Notes: generated by a model not told the origin, from the letters alone. DNA of 64,000 nucleotides from Thiosulfativibrio zosterae (GCF_011398155.1 NZ_AP021888.1:1843501-1907500); one strand, 5' to 3'. Positions 9,130 to 20,798 are shown, counted from the stretch's first letter. A program made the numbers and translations.

Positions 9130-9135
9130 AAAATA

Positions 9136-9162
9136 AATCCCCGAATAGTTGGGGATTTTTTT
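9136..9162 (+). terminator. Rho-independent terminator after the His-rich gene
   Basis: AATCCCC (9136-9142) pairs with GGGGATT (9151-9157) around an eight-base loop, and the stem runs into a T tract (9156-9162). Confidence 0.85.
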
Positions 9163-9235
9163 ATGCATCAACATTAATCTAAAAAGTCAATTGGGGCCAA
9201 AACTGTATGACAAACACTACACTTATTTTGGACAT

Positions 9236-9270
9236 AAAAAAAGCGCTGAAACCAATATGATTTCAACGCC
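9236..9270 (-). terminator. Terminator of the initiator tRNA, leftward
   Basis: On the minus strand a stem formed by GCGTTGAAA and TTTCAGCGC (plus-strand arms 9243-9251 and 9261-9269) is followed by seven T (A run 9236-9242). It lies just past the 3' end of the tRNA gene. Confidence 0.75.
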
Positions 9271-9278
9271 TTAGAATT

Positions 9279-9355
<77 letters not shown>

Positions 9356-9445
9356 TCAATTTGAATTATCAAAACAACTTGTTGTTTCGATGTGGCGTAT
9401 TATAGGTTGTTACAGAATTATTGCAAGCCTTATTTAAGCGTTTTC

Positions 9446-9763
9446 TTATTTATTTTTAAAGATAAAACTGCGTAAATTATATCGATAAATAAACCCCGGA
9501 AACGCAAAGATGACAAACATAAAGAATGTCACCGCATAAAATTCCCAATCTTGTGGGGCAACATTACCCATACTTTTATTTTCTAATAAATATGCCAAAA
9601 TGCCTGTGAGCATAAAATACAAAAACCACTCGGTTAAACCTATCAAAAAACTCTTATTTGGTGCAGGAACAAAGATAAACACCTTATGCATCATAATCCA
9701 TGGAATATTCGCCAGAACGATAGCTGTTAGCAGTAACAACCAAACCGCTTGATCTAATGACAT
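9446..9763 (-). CDS. DUF2818 family membrane protein
   Basis: This 105-residue protein has about three hydrophobic membrane segments (near residues 5-22, 40-60 and 73-92) and ends in a basic tail. It matches the DUF2818 family, whose genes are typically found immediately after nuoN in beta- and gammaproteobacteria, as here. Its role is unknown; an accessory function in complex I assembly is a guess from synteny. The ribosome-binding site AGGAGAAAG precedes the ATG. A terminator-like hairpin at 9782-9808 separates it from nuoN, so its expression may be lower than that of the operon. Confidence 0.85.
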   Translation of the reverse strand: MSLDQAVWLLLLTAIVLANIPWIMMHKVFIFVPAPNKSFLIGLTEWFLYFMLTGILAYLLENKSMGNVAPQDWEFYAVTFFMFVIFAFPGFIYRYNLRSFIFKNK

Positions 9764-9781
9764 TCACTTTCTCCTAGGAAT

Positions 9782-9808
9782 AAAAAAAGCCCTATTATAG
9801 GGCTTTTT
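9782..9808 (-). terminator. Terminator-like hairpin after nuoN
   Basis: AAAAAGCCCTA and TAGGGCTTTTT form a symmetric stem with a three-base loop, so it works on either strand. It lies between nuoN and the DUF2818 gene and probably ends most nuo transcripts. Confidence 0.75.
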
Positions 9809-9821
9809 GAGTATTGAAATA

Positions 9822-11261
9822 TTAAGCTAAACTTGAATAACAAAGACTGATTAGCGATGACGGTAAAATACCCATTACCAATAAGGCGATGGCAACCAGG
9901 CTGACCGCCCAGTTGAGTTCACTACTAATGGTATCTACCTTAGATTTATCTTCATTGTTATCAAAGTACATGGCTTTAACAACTTTTAGATAATAGAAAG
10001 CACTGATAACTGCAGTTATGACCGCTACGACCGCAAGCCATGTAAACCCAGCGTTTACAACTTCTTCTATGACTAATAGTTTTGCATAGAATCCAACAAA
10101 CGGTGGAACACCAGCCATAGAGAACATGATGAACAACATCATTAACGCCATCCAAGGATTGCGCTGATTTAGGCCAACAAAATCTGAAATTTTATCAAAC
10201 TCATTACCTGTTTTCGCCAAGGCAACGATCATACCAAACCCAGCGACACCCGTGATAGCGTAGATAATCACATAGAACATGGCTGATGAATAACCTTCTG
10301 GGTTAGCCGCAATGAATCCTAATAAGATGAATCCAACATGCCCAATCCCCGAGTAAGCCAACATACGCTTCAAGTTATCTTGAACAATGGCTACAAATGC
10401 ACCGACCACCATAGATAAAATTGAAATCATGATTAGCAAACCTTGCCAATCATGAACTAAACCGGGCAGACCATCAATCAAAATACGGTACATCATTGCA
10501 AAACCAGCAATTTTAGGCGCTGTTGCTAAATATAAAGTAACCGCAGATGGCGCACCTTGATAAACATCAGGCATCCACATGTGAAATGGAACTGCACCTA
10601 ATTTAAACGCCAGACCTATGACTATAAAAACTAAGCCAAAAGATAACACGACCTTATCAGCATTACCCGCTTCGATAATTTTTGCCATCTCAGTAAAGGT
10701 AATTGAACCTGTTGCGCCATAGATCATTGAGAATCCATACAACAACATACCCGTAGCCAAAGCACCTAATACAAAGTACTTCATTGCAGATTCAACTGCA
10801 TGAGCAGAGTCTTTACGCATTGCTATCATGGCATATAAAGATAATGACATGATTTCAAGACCCAAATACATAGTGATTAGATTATTGGCCGAAACCATAA
10901 CAAACATACCCAATACACCAAAAAGTCCTAAAGAGAAAAATTCTCCAGCAAAGAACTTAAACTGTAATAGATACTCACGAGAAAATACAAAAATTCCGAT
11001 TGTCGTTAAAACAATAAACAACTTCAAGATATCGGCAAAAGAATCTCTAACAAAACTTCCATCAAAAGTTATGACGGTTGACGTTGTGAAACTGGAAATA
11101 ATTAAATAACCAACAAAAACTAATGATAGCTGAGCAGCGTAATAGGTAGCAAACTGGTATCTTTTAGACCAAAAAGTATCTGCAACCAAAATCAATGAAG
11201 TCAGCGCTAAAAGCACCATCTCCGGGATAGCGGGGGCAAAACTTGGAATGATAAAATTCAT
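9822..11261 (-). CDS. nuoN: NADH-quinone oxidoreductase subunit N
   Basis: This is one of the three antiporter-like proton-pumping subunits in the membrane arm of complex I. The 479-residue protein is almost entirely transmembrane helices (about 14). It shows conserved features such as the Lys-bearing helix around KLGAVPFHMWMPDVYQGAPS and the segment LKRMLAYSGIGHVGF. Length is typical. It is the last gene of the nuo operon, 25 bp after nuoM, and is followed by a hairpin terminator. Confidence 0.97.
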   Translation of the reverse strand: MNFIIPSFAPAIPEMVLLALTSLILVADTFWSKRYQFATYYAAQLSLVFVGYLIISSFTTSTVITFDGSFVRDSFADILKLFIVLTTIGIFVFSREYLLQFKFFAGEFFSLGLFGVLGMFVMVSANNLITMYLGLEIMSLSLYAMIAMRKDSAHAVESAMKYFVLGALATGMLLYGFSMIYGATGSITFTEMAKIIEAGNADKVVLSFGLVFIVIGLAFKLGAVPFHMWMPDVYQGAPSAVTLYLATAPKIAGFAMMYRILIDGLPGLVHDWQGLLIMISILSMVVGAFVAIVQDNLKRMLAYSGIGHVGFILLGFIAANPEGYSSAMFYVIIYAITGVAGFGMIVALAKTGNEFDKISDFVGLNQRNPWMALMMLFIMFSMAGVPPFVGFYAKLLVIEEVVNAGFTWLAVVAVITAVISAFYYLKVVKAMYFDNNEDKSKVDTISSELNWAVSLVAIALLVMGILPSSLISLCYSSLA

Positions 11262-11286
11262 AAATTAACTCTCTACTCTTCTGCTG

Positions 11287-12801
11287 TTATAGTTTTGATG
11301 TGGTTGCTTGTACTAAAAGTTGAGCAACTGAAGAATGCATTACATCAATTAAAGGCGCAGGATAAACCCCTAAAACCACAATCGCGATTGCCAATGTCCA
11401 CATAATCATCATTTCACGCTTGTTGAGGTCTTCTAAAACCGCAACATTATCATTGGCCACTGGACCAAAGAAAACGCGTTTTACCATCCATAAGGTATAA
11501 GCAGCACCAATAATAAGTGTAGAGGCCGCAACAAAACCATACCAAATATTTGCTTTAAATGACGCAATGATAACCATGAACTCACCTACAAACCCTGAAG
11601 TTCCAGGTAAACCAGCATTTGCCATGGCAAATAAAACCGCAAAGAATCCAAACCATGGCATTTTATTAACAACACCACCGTAAGCACTGATTTCACGAGT
11701 GTGCATTCGATCATATAGAACACCTATTGCCAAGAACATTGCTCCAGAGATGAATCCGTGAGATACCATCTGAATCATGGCTCCTTCTAAACCAATCATG
11801 GCACCTTGTGTTGATCCTGTATTTTGAACGATGTCATACACTAAGAACATACCAAGCGTTACAAAGCCCATATGAGAAATAGACGAATAAGCAACCAGTT
11901 TCTTCATATCATTCTGAACCAAGGCAACAAGCCCGATATACAGAATTGCAATTAGGGAAAGAATAATGACCAACCAGTCAAGTGTCATTGATGCGTCAGG
12001 GGTAATTGGCAAACTAAAGCGAACAAATCCGTAACCACCCATTTTCAACATAATTGCCGCTAGAACAACTGAACCAGCCGTTGGTGCCTCAACGTGAGCG
12101 TCTGGCAACCAAGTATGAACTGGAAACATTGGAATCTTCACCGCAAAAGCAACCAAAAAGGCTAAGAAGATGAAAATTTGTGCCGTCATAGCAATTGGCA
12201 TATTTTGGAAGTCTAAGATAGAAAAACTTCCTGATTGGTAATGCATATATAAGAATGCAACCAACATAAATACCGAGCCTAGGAAGGTATACAAGAAAAA
12301 CTTAAGCGTTGCATAAACTCTTCTTGGCCCACCCCACTTACCAATGACTACAAACATTGGAATTAATAAGGCTTCCCAAAAAACATAGAACAAAATTGCA
12401 TCAAGGGCAGCGAAGACCCCGATCATGACGCCCTGCATAATCAGAAACGCACCCATATACTGCTCAACGCGCTCTTTAATAACTGTCCAAGCAGACAGCA
12501 CAACTAAAACCTGTGTAAAGGTCGTTAGTAAAATTAAAGGCATAGATAAACCGTCAACACCCAAATAATACTGGATGTTAAATGTAGGGATCCAAGGCGT
12601 TTTTTCAACAAACTGCATGGCTGCAGTCGTTGTGTCAAACTGAGTCCATAATGGTAATGACAACAAGAAAGTTAAAACAGCGATTGCCAATGAAAACCAC
12701 TTAGCAAAGTTATCACGATCTCTTCCTAAAAACAGAACCAGCAAACCACCAATAATCGGCAGCCAAATCAAAGTACTTAAAATTGGTAAACCCAGTGTCA
12801 T
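11287..12801 (-). CDS. nuoM: NADH-quinone oxidoreductase subunit M
   Basis: This is an antiporter-like proton-channel subunit of complex I. The 504-residue polytopic protein contains the signature VKIPMFPVHTWLPDAHVEAP and the segment KKLVAYSSISHMGFV, both diagnostic of NuoM. The conserved Glu in the FYVFWEALLIPMFV helix is present. Length agrees with the family. It sits between nuoL and nuoN in the canonical order, 34 bp after nuoL. Confidence 0.97.
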   Translation of the reverse strand: MTLGLPILSTLIWLPIIGGLLVLFLGRDRDNFAKWFSLAIAVLTFLLSLPLWTQFDTTTAAMQFVEKTPWIPTFNIQYYLGVDGLSMPLILLTTFTQVLVVLSAWTVIKERVEQYMGAFLIMQGVMIGVFAALDAILFYVFWEALLIPMFVVIGKWGGPRRVYATLKFFLYTFLGSVFMLVAFLYMHYQSGSFSILDFQNMPIAMTAQIFIFLAFLVAFAVKIPMFPVHTWLPDAHVEAPTAGSVVLAAIMLKMGGYGFVRFSLPITPDASMTLDWLVIILSLIAILYIGLVALVQNDMKKLVAYSSISHMGFVTLGMFLVYDIVQNTGSTQGAMIGLEGAMIQMVSHGFISGAMFLAIGVLYDRMHTREISAYGGVVNKMPWFGFFAVLFAMANAGLPGTSGFVGEFMVIIASFKANIWYGFVAASTLIIGAAYTLWMVKRVFFGPVANDNVAVLEDLNKREMMIMWTLAIAIVVLGVYPAPLIDVMHSSVAQLLVQATTSKL

Positions 12802-12835
12802 GTAATCTAAATCCTTATCTTCTTATTCTGTTTAA

Positions 12836-14809
12836 TTACCACAATACCCAAACCAGCATGCCGAGCAAACCGAAGATCATGACAAATGCATAATGGTATA
12901 AAAACCCTGTTTGACCTTGACGCAATACACCTGCAGCATTGTATACAGACATAAAGGTATTCGTCACCATACCAACATCAATGATTTTACGGTCAACGCT
13001 GCTAGAGAAAAATGCACCTAATTTACGACCACCGTCAACAAAAACAATTTCATTTAAGCGGTCAAAACCATAAGCATTATCCAGTATGTACTTACCTCTA
13101 GGGCATGCATTAGCCAATTTAACCGGTAAATCAGGGCGCTTCATATAGAAGAACCAAGCCAAACCTAATCCACCCAAGGCTAACCAAACAGGCGGAGACA
13201 TAAAGCCATGCAAAATCATTCCAAAGACACCATGGTAAGACTCATAAACTGCTTTCATAACATCATGTTCAGGCAGAACTGTAATTGCATTTGCAAAATA
13301 CTCACCTGACAAAATAGGTCCAATCATTGGTAGCCCCATTATTGCGGCGGGAATAGCCAACATAATCAAAGGCACAGTAACAACCCATGGAGATTCCTTA
13401 ATCTGATGGGTACGGACATATTCACTTTCTTGACCATGGAAAACGATAAAGAACATTCTAAAGCTATAGAAAGCCGTTACGAAAACGCCAATCATTAATA
13501 AAGTCATTGCATAGGTTGAACCAAATAACTCACTTTGACCGACTGACAATAAGATCCCGTCCTTAGAGAAGAATCCTGAAAAGCCTGGGAATCCTATTAA
13601 TGCTAGAGATCCAATCAATAAAGACCAGTAAGTGATGGGCATATACTTCTTAAGCCCTCCCATCTCACGAATATCTTGTTTATGGTGCATTGCAATGATG
13701 ACAGAACCTGCCGCAAGGAAAAGCAGTGCTTTAAAGAATGCATGTGTTAATACATGGAACATTGCCATTGAATAGGCTGACACACCTAATGCAGCGGTCA
13801 TATAACCCAACTGAGATAAGGTTGAGTAAGCAACTACACGCTTAATGTCATTTTGAATTAAGCCTAACATCCCCATCATGAAAGCTGTTGTTGCGCCCAC
13901 AATTAAAACCACACTCAAAGCTGTTTCAGATAATTCGTAAGCGGGCGACAAACGCGCAACCATGAAGATACCCGCTGTAACCATTGTTGCCGCGTGAATC
14001 AAAGCAGAAATTGGGGTTGGACCTTCCATTGATTCTGGTAACCACACATGCAAAGGCATTTGCGCAGATTTACCCATAGCACCAATAAATAACAAGATGG
14101 CCATTACCGTAATCATAGACCACTCAACGCCTGGCCATACAGTAATCATCGTACCCTTATGATCATTGAGTCCTGCAAAAAACTCTTGATAATCCATCGT
14201 ATTAAAGTAAACGAATACCACGGCAATACCTAAGATAAAACCAAAATCACCCACACGGTTCACCAAAAAGGCCTTTAAATTAGCCTGAATAGCCGATTCG
14301 CGCTTCATGTAGAAACCAATCAACAAATAAGACACTAAGCCTACTGCTTCCCAACCAAAAAACAGCTGCAAGAAATTGTTTGCCATAACCAATGACAACA
14401 TTGAGAAAGTAAACAAAGAAATATAACTGAAGAATCTTTGGTAATAGGCATCGTGGTGATCATAATCTTCATCGTGATCCATATAACCAATCGTATAAAT
14501 ATGAACCATTAAGGATACAAATGTTACCACCAACATCATCGTCGCTGACAGGCTATCAATCATGTAACCTATCGAAAAATGAACTCCATCGCTCACAAAC
14601 CAATGATAAACATTAACATTGTAGGGCTCTGCATTTTGCAGCACGAACAAATAGAACACATACATTGATAACACAGTAGAAACCGCAACACCAAAGATTG
14701 TTACGACATGCGCACCTTTACGACCAATTTGACGACCAAATAATCCCGCAGCCATCGCACCAAATAGTGGGGACAAAAGGATAATGGTTAAAATAAATTT
14801 TAAAAACAT
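12836..14809 (-). CDS. nuoL: NADH-quinone oxidoreductase subunit L
   Basis: This is the distal proton-pumping subunit of complex I. Its C-terminal extension forms the long lateral helix along the membrane arm. The 657-residue protein has the expected motifs, including FFGWEAVGLVSYLLIGFY, GAMGKSAQMPLHVWLPESMEGP and the segment IKRVVAYSTLSQLGYM. The extended C-terminal region after the antiporter-like core (about residue 500 onward) matches the lateral helix. It lies 7 bp after nuoK and 34 bp before nuoM. Confidence 0.97.
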   Translation of the reverse strand: MFLKFILTIILLSPLFGAMAAGLFGRQIGRKGAHVVTIFGVAVSTVLSMYVFYLFVLQNAEPYNVNVYHWFVSDGVHFSIGYMIDSLSATMMLVVTFVSLMVHIYTIGYMDHDEDYDHHDAYYQRFFSYISLFTFSMLSLVMANNFLQLFFGWEAVGLVSYLLIGFYMKRESAIQANLKAFLVNRVGDFGFILGIAVVFVYFNTMDYQEFFAGLNDHKGTMITVWPGVEWSMITVMAILLFIGAMGKSAQMPLHVWLPESMEGPTPISALIHAATMVTAGIFMVARLSPAYELSETALSVVLIVGATTAFMMGMLGLIQNDIKRVVAYSTLSQLGYMTAALGVSAYSMAMFHVLTHAFFKALLFLAAGSVIIAMHHKQDIREMGGLKKYMPITYWSLLIGSLALIGFPGFSGFFSKDGILLSVGQSELFGSTYAMTLLMIGVFVTAFYSFRMFFIVFHGQESEYVRTHQIKESPWVVTVPLIMLAIPAAIMGLPMIGPILSGEYFANAITVLPEHDVMKAVYESYHGVFGMILHGFMSPPVWLALGGLGLAWFFYMKRPDLPVKLANACPRGKYILDNAYGFDRLNEIVFVDGGRKLGAFFSSSVDRKIIDVGMVTNTFMSVYNAAGVLRQGQTGFLYHYAFVMIFGLLGMLVWVLW

Positions 14810-14816
14810 TCGACGA

Positions 14817-15122
14817 CTACCCTTTTAGAGAACCAATATCATCAACATTGATGCTATTTTGTTTACGGAAGACTAATACAATAATAGCCAAACCTATCGC
14901 TGCTTCTGCCGCGGCGACCGTTAAAATGAAAAACACAAATATTTGTCCAGTGACATCATTCAAGTAACTTGAAAAGGCAACAAGATTGGTATTAACCGCT
15001 AACAACAATAATTCGATAGCCATTAATAAAATAATAATATTCTTACGATTTAAGAAAATGCCTGCCATGCTGATCATAAACAACACTGCGCCAAAAATAA
15101 GATAATCCGATAATGCAATCAT
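14817..15122 (-). CDS. nuoK: NADH-quinone oxidoreductase subunit K
   Basis: This small membrane-arm subunit of complex I has 101 residues and three transmembrane helices. The conserved Glu residues within [11 protein letters not shown] and [11 protein letters not shown] lie in helices 2 and 3 and take part in the proton path in the family. Its ATG overlaps the nuoJ stop by one base (TAATG), which implies translational coupling. Confidence 0.97.
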   Translation of the reverse strand: MIALSDYLIFGAVLFMISMAGIFLNRKNIIILLMAIELLLLAVNTNLVAFSSYLNDVTGQIFVFFILTVAAAEAAIGLAIIVLVFRKQNSINVDDIGSLKG

Positions 15123-15757
15123 TATGCTTTCTCCTGCGCTTCAATGGACTTTTCAACCGTTGCGTCCATCTTGACCATACGGAAACGATCTTTTGCAAGC
15201 GTCTTAACTTGTTTATCAATGTCTTGGTATAGCACTTCACTGTTTGGACGACGACGAAGTGTTAAGGTAATCGCCGCTACAATACCAACTAATAGCAATA
15301 CAGCTGCCAAAATAAAGGCATAAGCATGAGTTGTATATAGAGGAATACCCAAGGCTTCAGTATTACTAAAATTAGCCGCAACTCTTTCTGGTGCTGCATA
15401 ATGCTCTAAACCAAACCGCTCAGGACCAAGCACTAGCATCATCAAACCAAATATAGCTAATGACGCCACCACGCCAAGGGGTAAATAACGTGTAAAACCT
15501 TCTTTCATGACCGCTAAATTAATATCAATCATCATGACAACAAACAAGAATAAAACCATAACAGCGCCAACATACACCAGAATCAACACAAGCCCTAAAA
15601 ATTCAGCTTGAGCCAAAATCCAAATACCCGCTGTTGATATAAATGCCAACACCAACCACAAAGCAGCTTTAACAGGATTTTTAATACTAATCATCATCAA
15701 ACCTGAAACAACTGCTACAAATGCCAGTAAATAAAAAACAATTTGTTCAAAACTCAT
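15122..15757 (-). CDS. nuoJ: NADH-quinone oxidoreductase subunit J
   Basis: This is a membrane-arm subunit of complex I (211 residues, five predicted helices). The helix-3 region [21 protein letters not shown] is the typical NuoJ signature. The C-terminal tail of about 50 polar residues is cytoplasmic. Its stop overlaps the nuoK start by one base. It follows nuoI after 18 bp. Confidence 0.96.
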   Translation of the reverse strand: MSFEQIVFYLLAFVAVVSGLMMISIKNPVKAALWLVLAFISTAGIWILAQAEFLGLVLILVYVGAVMVLFLFVVMMIDINLAVMKEGFTRYLPLGVVASLAIFGLMMLVLGPERFGLEHYAAPERVAANFSNTEALGIPLYTTHAYAFILAAVLLLVGIVAAITLTLRRRPNSEVLYQDIDKQVKTLAKDRFRMVKMDATVEKSIEAQEKA

Positions 15758-15775
15758 AAATTTTCTCTTTCTAGA

Positions 15776-16267
15776 TTAGCGATACTTAGCATCTGCAGCT
15801 CTATCTGCTGCTATTTGAGCCTCATGCTCGTCACCAAACGCTAACAAGTGTTCTTTAGTAACAATATGTGGTCCTCTTTCATGGAATTCATATTCGAAAA
15901 CACGGGTTTCAACGATGGCATCGACTGGGCAGGCTTCTTCACAAAAACCACAATAGATGCATTTGAACATGTCGATATCATATTGCGTTGTTCTACGAGT
16001 TCCGTCTGAACGCTCTTCAGCTTCGATGGTAATGGCATTCGCAGGGCAAACCGCCTCACACAATTTACAAGCGATACAACGCTCTTCACCATTTGCATAG
16101 CGGCGTAACGCGTGATGACCTCTGAATCGATTCGACAAAGGGGTTTTTTCTTCTGGGTAACGAACCGTAATCTTTTTCTTAAAAAGATACTTACCAGTGA
16201 TAGCCAAACCTTTAAATAATTCAATTAATCCAAAGGTCTTTACTTGATGTTTGATAAAAGTAATCAT
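15776..16267 (-). CDS. nuoI: NADH-quinone oxidoreductase subunit I, 2x[4Fe-4S]
   Basis: This ferredoxin-like subunit passes electrons through clusters N6a and N6b toward the quinone site. Two complete CxxCxxCxxxCP motifs are visible, at Cys64/67/70/74 and Cys103/106/109/113. The 163-residue length is normal, with an amphipathic N-terminal helix that contacts NuoH. It lies 12 bp after nuoH and 18 bp before nuoJ. Confidence 0.97.
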   Translation of the reverse strand: MITFIKHQVKTFGLIELFKGLAITGKYLFKKKITVRYPEEKTPLSNRFRGHHALRRYANGEERCIACKLCEAVCPANAITIEAEERSDGTRRTTQYDIDMFKCIYCGFCEEACPVDAIVETRVFEYEFHERGPHIVTKEHLLAFGDEHEAQIAADRAADAKYR

Positions 16268-16279
16268 TGATAAAAGCCC

Positions 16280-17341
16280 TTAATTAAACCAAGGTCCAAG
16301 TTGGACATATTGCATGATGCCCACTACAAACACCCATAGAATCGTGAGAGGAATAAATACCTTCCACCCTAAACGCATAATCTGGTCATAACGGTAGCGT
16401 GGGAAAGTCGCACGGAACCATAAAAACAAGAACAATAAAAATGCGACTTTGATAGACAACCATGCTAATTGCGGTACCCAAGAAAACAAGGCCTCTAAAA
16501 ATGGAATACCTTCAAAAGGAGACAACCATCCCCCCAAGAACATTATAGATGTCATGAATGAAATGAGAATCATCATGGCGTATTCTGCCAACATGAAGAC
16601 CCCAAAAGTCATCCCTGCATAGTCAACATGGAAACCGGCAACAATTTCAGCTTCACCTTCAACAACGTCAAAAGGCGTACGGTTAGTTTCTGCAAAACCT
16701 GAAATGAAATAAACAAAAAACATAGGCAGCAAAGGCAACAAATACCAGTGCCAAATGCCGCCTTTTTGTCCATTGACGATATCGGTTAAATTCATGCTGC
16801 CTGCAATCATTAAAACAGTAACCAGCGCAAAGCCCATGGCGATTTCATAAGAGATTTTTTGAGCTGAACCACGCAAGGCACCTAAAAATGCATATTTAGA
16901 GTTAGATGCCCACCCCGCAATGATAACACCGTAAACTAGAATTGATGAAACAGCCAATACATATAAAATGCCTGCATTAATATCAGCAACAACCACACCC
17001 TCAGAAAAAGGGATTACTGCCCAAACGGCTATGGCTGGCACTATGGCTAAAATAGGGGCTAGAATAAATAAAAATTTATTAGATTGCGCAGGAAAAATGA
17101 TTTCCTTAGTCATTAGCTTTAAAGCGTCAGCAATCGGCTGCAGCCAACCACCTGGCCCAACTCGGTTAGGACCCATACGCACCTGCATATACCCGATGAC
17201 CTTACGCTCAGCATAAGTTAACCAGGCAACCGTTAACATAATCGGCAACACAACCGCTACAGCCTGAATAACCAAAGTGATTAAAATAGCCAACCAATCA
17301 AATAAAAAGCCAGCCAACCAAGATTGTAAAGAATTAAACAT
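16280..17341 (-). CDS. nuoH: NADH-quinone oxidoreductase subunit H
   Basis: This subunit links the membrane and peripheral arms and forms part of the quinone-binding chamber. The 353-residue protein has about eight transmembrane helices. Its signatures are the loop [20 protein letters not shown]-type (here [20 protein letters not shown]), [17 protein letters not shown] with its conserved acids, and [17 protein letters not shown] near the C-terminus. It lies 13 bp after nuoG. Confidence 0.97.
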   Translation of the reverse strand: MFNSLQSWLAGFLFDWLAILITLVIQAVAVVLPIMLTVAWLTYAERKVIGYMQVRMGPNRVGPGGWLQPIADALKLMTKEIIFPAQSNKFLFILAPILAIVPAIAVWAVIPFSEGVVVADINAGILYVLAVSSILVYGVIIAGWASNSKYAFLGALRGSAQKISYEIAMGFALVTVLMIAGSMNLTDIVNGQKGGIWHWYLLPLLPMFFVYFISGFAETNRTPFDVVEGEAEIVAGFHVDYAGMTFGVFMLAEYAMMILISFMTSIMFLGGWLSPFEGIPFLEALFSWVPQLAWLSIKVAFLLFLFLWFRATFPRYRYDQIMRLGWKVFIPLTILWVFVVGIMQYVQLGPWFN

Positions 17342-17354
17342 ATATTTCTCTCTA

Positions 17355-19460
17355 TTACTGAGTTACAGGCACAGCTTGTGCATCTGGCGTAGCAAGCAAC
17401 GCAGGTGATCTTCTGACTAAAACATCTACACTATAAATACCGTATAAACGATAACTTGGCATAACAGGTGCATGATTTACCAACTCTGTTTTTAATTCAG
17501 CAAAATTTACTGTCTTAGCTTGACCATTAACTTCTGCAAAGATTTGGTTAGTATGGGTATAATCAAATCCTTCAAAATTCAACATATTACCTAAAACACG
17601 CAAAATCTTCCAAGCCGGTTTTGAATCACCAATCGGTGTTGCAGCTGGTTTAAAAGACTGTTTTAAACCTTGAGCATTTACAAAAGTACCGGCAGTTTCA
17701 GCAAAAGTTGCTATCGGTAACAACACATCTGCATATTCTCTTTGAGTCGGCGTATCAAAAGCCGTAAAGTTAATAACTAAATCAGCGTTTTGCATGGCTT
17801 TTAGAGCCAAATCCCCTTCTTGGCAATCGTGTTCTGGCTCAATGCCGAAATTAATATAAGCTGGCAATTGTTTTGAAATCATTTGAACCGTATTCAAACC
17901 GTCTTTTGGCAAGAATTCAACCAGATGTGAACCCACTTCATTCGCGGCAAAAGGTAATACACTTAAGACAGCGCCTGTAGCCTTAGCAATGACTTGCGAT
18001 AACTTCAAAATCAAACCATATTGCAGATCAGAAGACGCAATTTGACCCACCATAATAGAAGCTTTAGCCGCATTGGCTTTCAAATGTGCGGCTATGGCAT
18101 CAGATTCTGCACTCACAGTCACGGAATTTAACCAGGCCTGGTCATTTTTAGCCGCATTTGCAGCAGATTTAGCCACTTGTGCCAATAAGCCTATGTAGTC
18201 CTGTGCAAATAACTCATGTTTTAAATCAAAGTTAACATCAAACTTTTCAGGATTAATCGTGAAAACCTGAGCACCATTTAGCTGAGCCTTGCGCACGCGA
18301 TGGTTCAATAAAGGTAATTCTTTTCTAAGATATGAACCCACTAATAAAACCGACTTTAGTTGCTCAACTTCTGGGAAAGTATGATTTAACTTAGGGGTAA
18401 AGAAACCTAGAGAATCCATACTGAAATCGACTTGCTTTAGTCGTGTTTCGGTATTTTTAGTCCCAAGCGTATTAGTAAACTTCTTCAACAACGCTAATTC
18501 TTCAAGAGTTGAATTTGGAGACGCTAAAACGCCAATCTCTGATTTATCTGCAACTGTATTCAGTTTATCAACGGTAAAGGCTAGAGCCGTTTCCCAATCT
18601 ACTTCGGACCAAACGCCATTCTTTTTAATCATAGGTTGCTTTAAACGCGATTCAGAATTAATGGCTTCATAAGAAAAACGATCGCGATCCGATATCCAAA
18701 CTTCATTAATCGCTTCGTTTTCGTCGGGCACGACACGCTTCACTTCTCCATTTTTGCAATGCACGATAATGTTTGACCCCACCGAATCATGCGGAGCAAT
18801 GGATTTGTGAGCTGTTAATTCCCAAGATCTGGCTGTGTAACGGAATGGCTTAGAAGTTAATGAACCTACTGGGCAAATATCAATCATGTTACCTGATAAT
18901 TCAGAAACAATCGCACCCTCAATAAAAGTACCAATTTGCATAAACTCGCTACGACCAGTTGCCCCCAGTTCCATCATTCCGGCAATTTCTTGGCCAAAAC
19001 GGACACAACGAGTGCAGTGAATACAACGGGTCATATCTGTTTGAATCAGCGAGCCCACATTACGATCACCTAAAATTCTCTTAGGTTCGCTGTAACGCGA
19101 TACATCATCGCCATAATCCATAGCAACATCTTGCAATTCACACTCACCACCCTGATCGCAAATCGGGCAATCCAATGGATGGTTGATTAGTAAAAACTCC
19201 ATAACAGACTTTTGCGCTGCAATCGCCTTAGCAGATTTGGTATGAACTTTCATACCGTCAGTAACCGGTGTTGCACAGGCTGGCAAAGGTTTCCAAGCAC
19301 CTTCAACTTCAACCAAACACATACGGCAATTACCAGCGATGGACAGTTTTTTGTGGTAACAAAAACGCGGGATAGAAATCTGTGCTTGATCAGCAACATC
19401 TATCAACATATCGCCTTCATGCGCTTCGACAACTTGTCCATTAATCTCTATTTTGACCAT
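17355..19460 (-). CDS. nuoG: NADH-quinone oxidoreductase subunit G
   Basis: This is the largest peripheral-arm subunit, carrying clusters N1b, N4 and N5. The N-terminal [2Fe-2S] cysteines lie in [17 protein letters not shown] and LPACATP. The N5 region is [17 protein letters not shown], and the N4 region follows ([13 protein letters not shown] and [12 protein letters not shown]). The C-terminal molybdopterin-type domain lacks the extra N7 cysteines. At 701 residues it is shorter than the Escherichia coli protein but normal for this lineage. The palindrome copy at 18131-18142 encodes KNDQAW in the variable C-terminal domain. Its start lies 57 bp after nuoF. Confidence 0.96.
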   Translation of the reverse strand: MVKIEINGQVVEAHEGDMLIDVADQAQISIPRFCYHKKLSIAGNCRMCLVEVEGAWKPLPACATPVTDGMKVHTKSAKAIAAQKSVMEFLLINHPLDCPICDQGGECELQDVAMDYGDDVSRYSEPKRILGDRNVGSLIQTDMTRCIHCTRCVRFGQEIAGMMELGATGRSEFMQIGTFIEGAIVSELSGNMIDICPVGSLTSKPFRYTARSWELTAHKSIAPHDSVGSNIIVHCKNGEVKRVVPDENEAINEVWISDRDRFSYEAINSESRLKQPMIKKNGVWSEVDWETALAFTVDKLNTVADKSEIGVLASPNSTLEELALLKKFTNTLGTKNTETRLKQVDFSMDSLGFFTPKLNHTFPEVEQLKSVLLVGSYLRKELPLLNHRVRKAQLNGAQVFTINPEKFDVNFDLKHELFAQDYIGLLAQVAKSAANAAKNDQAWLNSVTVSAESDAIAAHLKANAAKASIMVGQIASSDLQYGLILKLSQVIAKATGAVLSVLPFAANEVGSHLVEFLPKDGLNTVQMISKQLPAYINFGIEPEHDCQEGDLALKAMQNADLVINFTAFDTPTQREYADVLLPIATFAETAGTFVNAQGLKQSFKPAATPIGDSKPAWKILRVLGNMLNFEGFDYTHTNQIFAEVNGQAKTVNFAELKTELVNHAPVMPSYRLYGIYSVDVLVRRSPALLATPDAQAVPVTQ
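18131..18142. repeat. Dispersed palindrome ACCAGGCCTGGT, copy 3 (inside nuoG)
   Basis: Exact 12-bp palindrome with the right flank CATTTTTAG shared with the folC and mgtE-upstream copies. It is read on the minus strand as K-N-D-Q-A-W. Confidence 0.8.
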
Positions 19461-19517
19461 ATCTAAAACCTAATTTATTGTGGATGGGGCTTTACACCCA
19501 TTTTCGCCAGTCTTTAC

Positions 19518-20798
19518 TTACTGCTTATCAAAAATGCTACAACCGTGCTCTATGTAATGCAGGAACTCATTTTCAAATTGTTCTATGAAACTAGAGACAG
19601 GAATGGTCGCTGCATCACCGAGTCCGCAAATAACATGACCCATGATTTTGCCAGTCGTTCCTTTCAGTAATTCTAAATCTTCTGGGCGACCTTTACCTTG
19701 CGCGATACGATGCACAACACGATACATCCAGCCAGTTCCTTCACGACAAGGGGTACACTGACCACAAGACTCTTCATGATAAAACCAAGATAAGCGCTCT
19801 AGCACTTTAACCATATCGGTGGTTTCATCCATGATGATGACTGATCCAGCCCCCAAGAAAGACCCTGCTTTGGCAATGGAGTCATAATCCATATTCATGG
19901 CCATGGCTTTGTCAGCCGGTAAAACCGCTGTTGAGGCACCACCAGGAATAACCGCCTTTAGTTTGCGGCCCTTCCAAACGCCACCTGCCAGTTCCAAGAG
20001 GTCTTTAAAGGGGGTACCCATACGAACTTCAAAGTTACCTGGATTATTAACATGCCCAGAAACTGCATAGCATTTAGTGCCGCCTGCATTTTGAACACCT
20101 AAATCATTAAACCATTCACCACCTTTTGCCAAAATCATTGGGATAGAAGCAAGCGTTTCAGTGTTGTTAATGGTGGTCGGTTTACCGTATAAACCATAAC
20201 TGGCTGGGAAAGGCGGCTTAAATCTTGGCAAACCTTTCTTACCTTCTAAAGATTCAATTAAAGAAGTTTCTTCACCACAAATGTAAGCACCCGCGCCCAA
20301 ATGGGTATAAAGATCAAAATCGAAACCTGAACCTAATATGTTCTTACCCAACAAACCTAATTCACGGGCTTGGTTAATCGCATTGTCAAAACGCTTGTAA
20401 GGTTCCCAGAATTCGCCGCGAATGTAGTTATAACCTGCACAGGCACCAATGACATAGCCAGCAATCATCATCCCCTCAACCAATTGATGAGGGTTATAGC
20501 GAATAATGTCACGATCTTTGAAAGTACCAGGTTCACCTTCATCTGAGTTACACAGAATGTATTTGGGGCCTGGCGCATTACGATTCATAAAGCTCCACTT
20601 CAAGCCTGTTGGGAAACCTGCTCCCCCACGGCCACGAATACCTGAGGCTTTAACTTCTTCAATAATTTCTTGAGGCGTAATTTCACCTGCTAAAACTTGT
20701 TTCCAAACAGCGTAACCGCCATTGGCCATGTAGGTTTCAATATCCCAAGAGTTTTCTAAATGGTTTAGACGATAACAACATTCATTTTGTGGAATCAT
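19518..20798 (-). CDS. nuoF: NADH-quinone oxidoreductase subunit F (NADH-binding)
   Basis: This subunit binds NADH and FMN and carries cluster N3, where electrons enter complex I. The glycine-rich loop [10 protein letters not shown] (residues 56-65) binds NADH, and the [12 protein letters not shown] motif supplies three cluster cysteines, with a fourth in [10 protein letters not shown]. Length is 426 residues. The start overlaps the nuoE stop by four bases (ATGA). Confidence 0.97.
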   Translation of the reverse strand: MIPQNECCYRLNHLENSWDIETYMANGGYAVWKQVLAGEITPQEIIEEVKASGIRGRGGAGFPTGLKWSFMNRNAPGPKYILCNSDEGEPGTFKDRDIIRYNPHQLVEGMMIAGYVIGACAGYNYIRGEFWEPYKRFDNAINQARELGLLGKNILGSGFDFDLYTHLGAGAYICGEETSLIESLEGKKGLPRFKPPFPASYGLYGKPTTINNTETLASIPMILAKGGEWFNDLGVQNAGGTKCYAVSGHVNNPGNFEVRMGTPFKDLLELAGGVWKGRKLKAVIPGGASTAVLPADKAMAMNMDYDSIAKAGSFLGAGSVIIMDETTDMVKVLERLSWFYHEESCGQCTPCREGTGWMYRVVHRIAQGKGRPEDLELLKGTTGKIMGHVICGLGDAATIPVSSFIEQFENEFLHYIEHGCSIFDKQ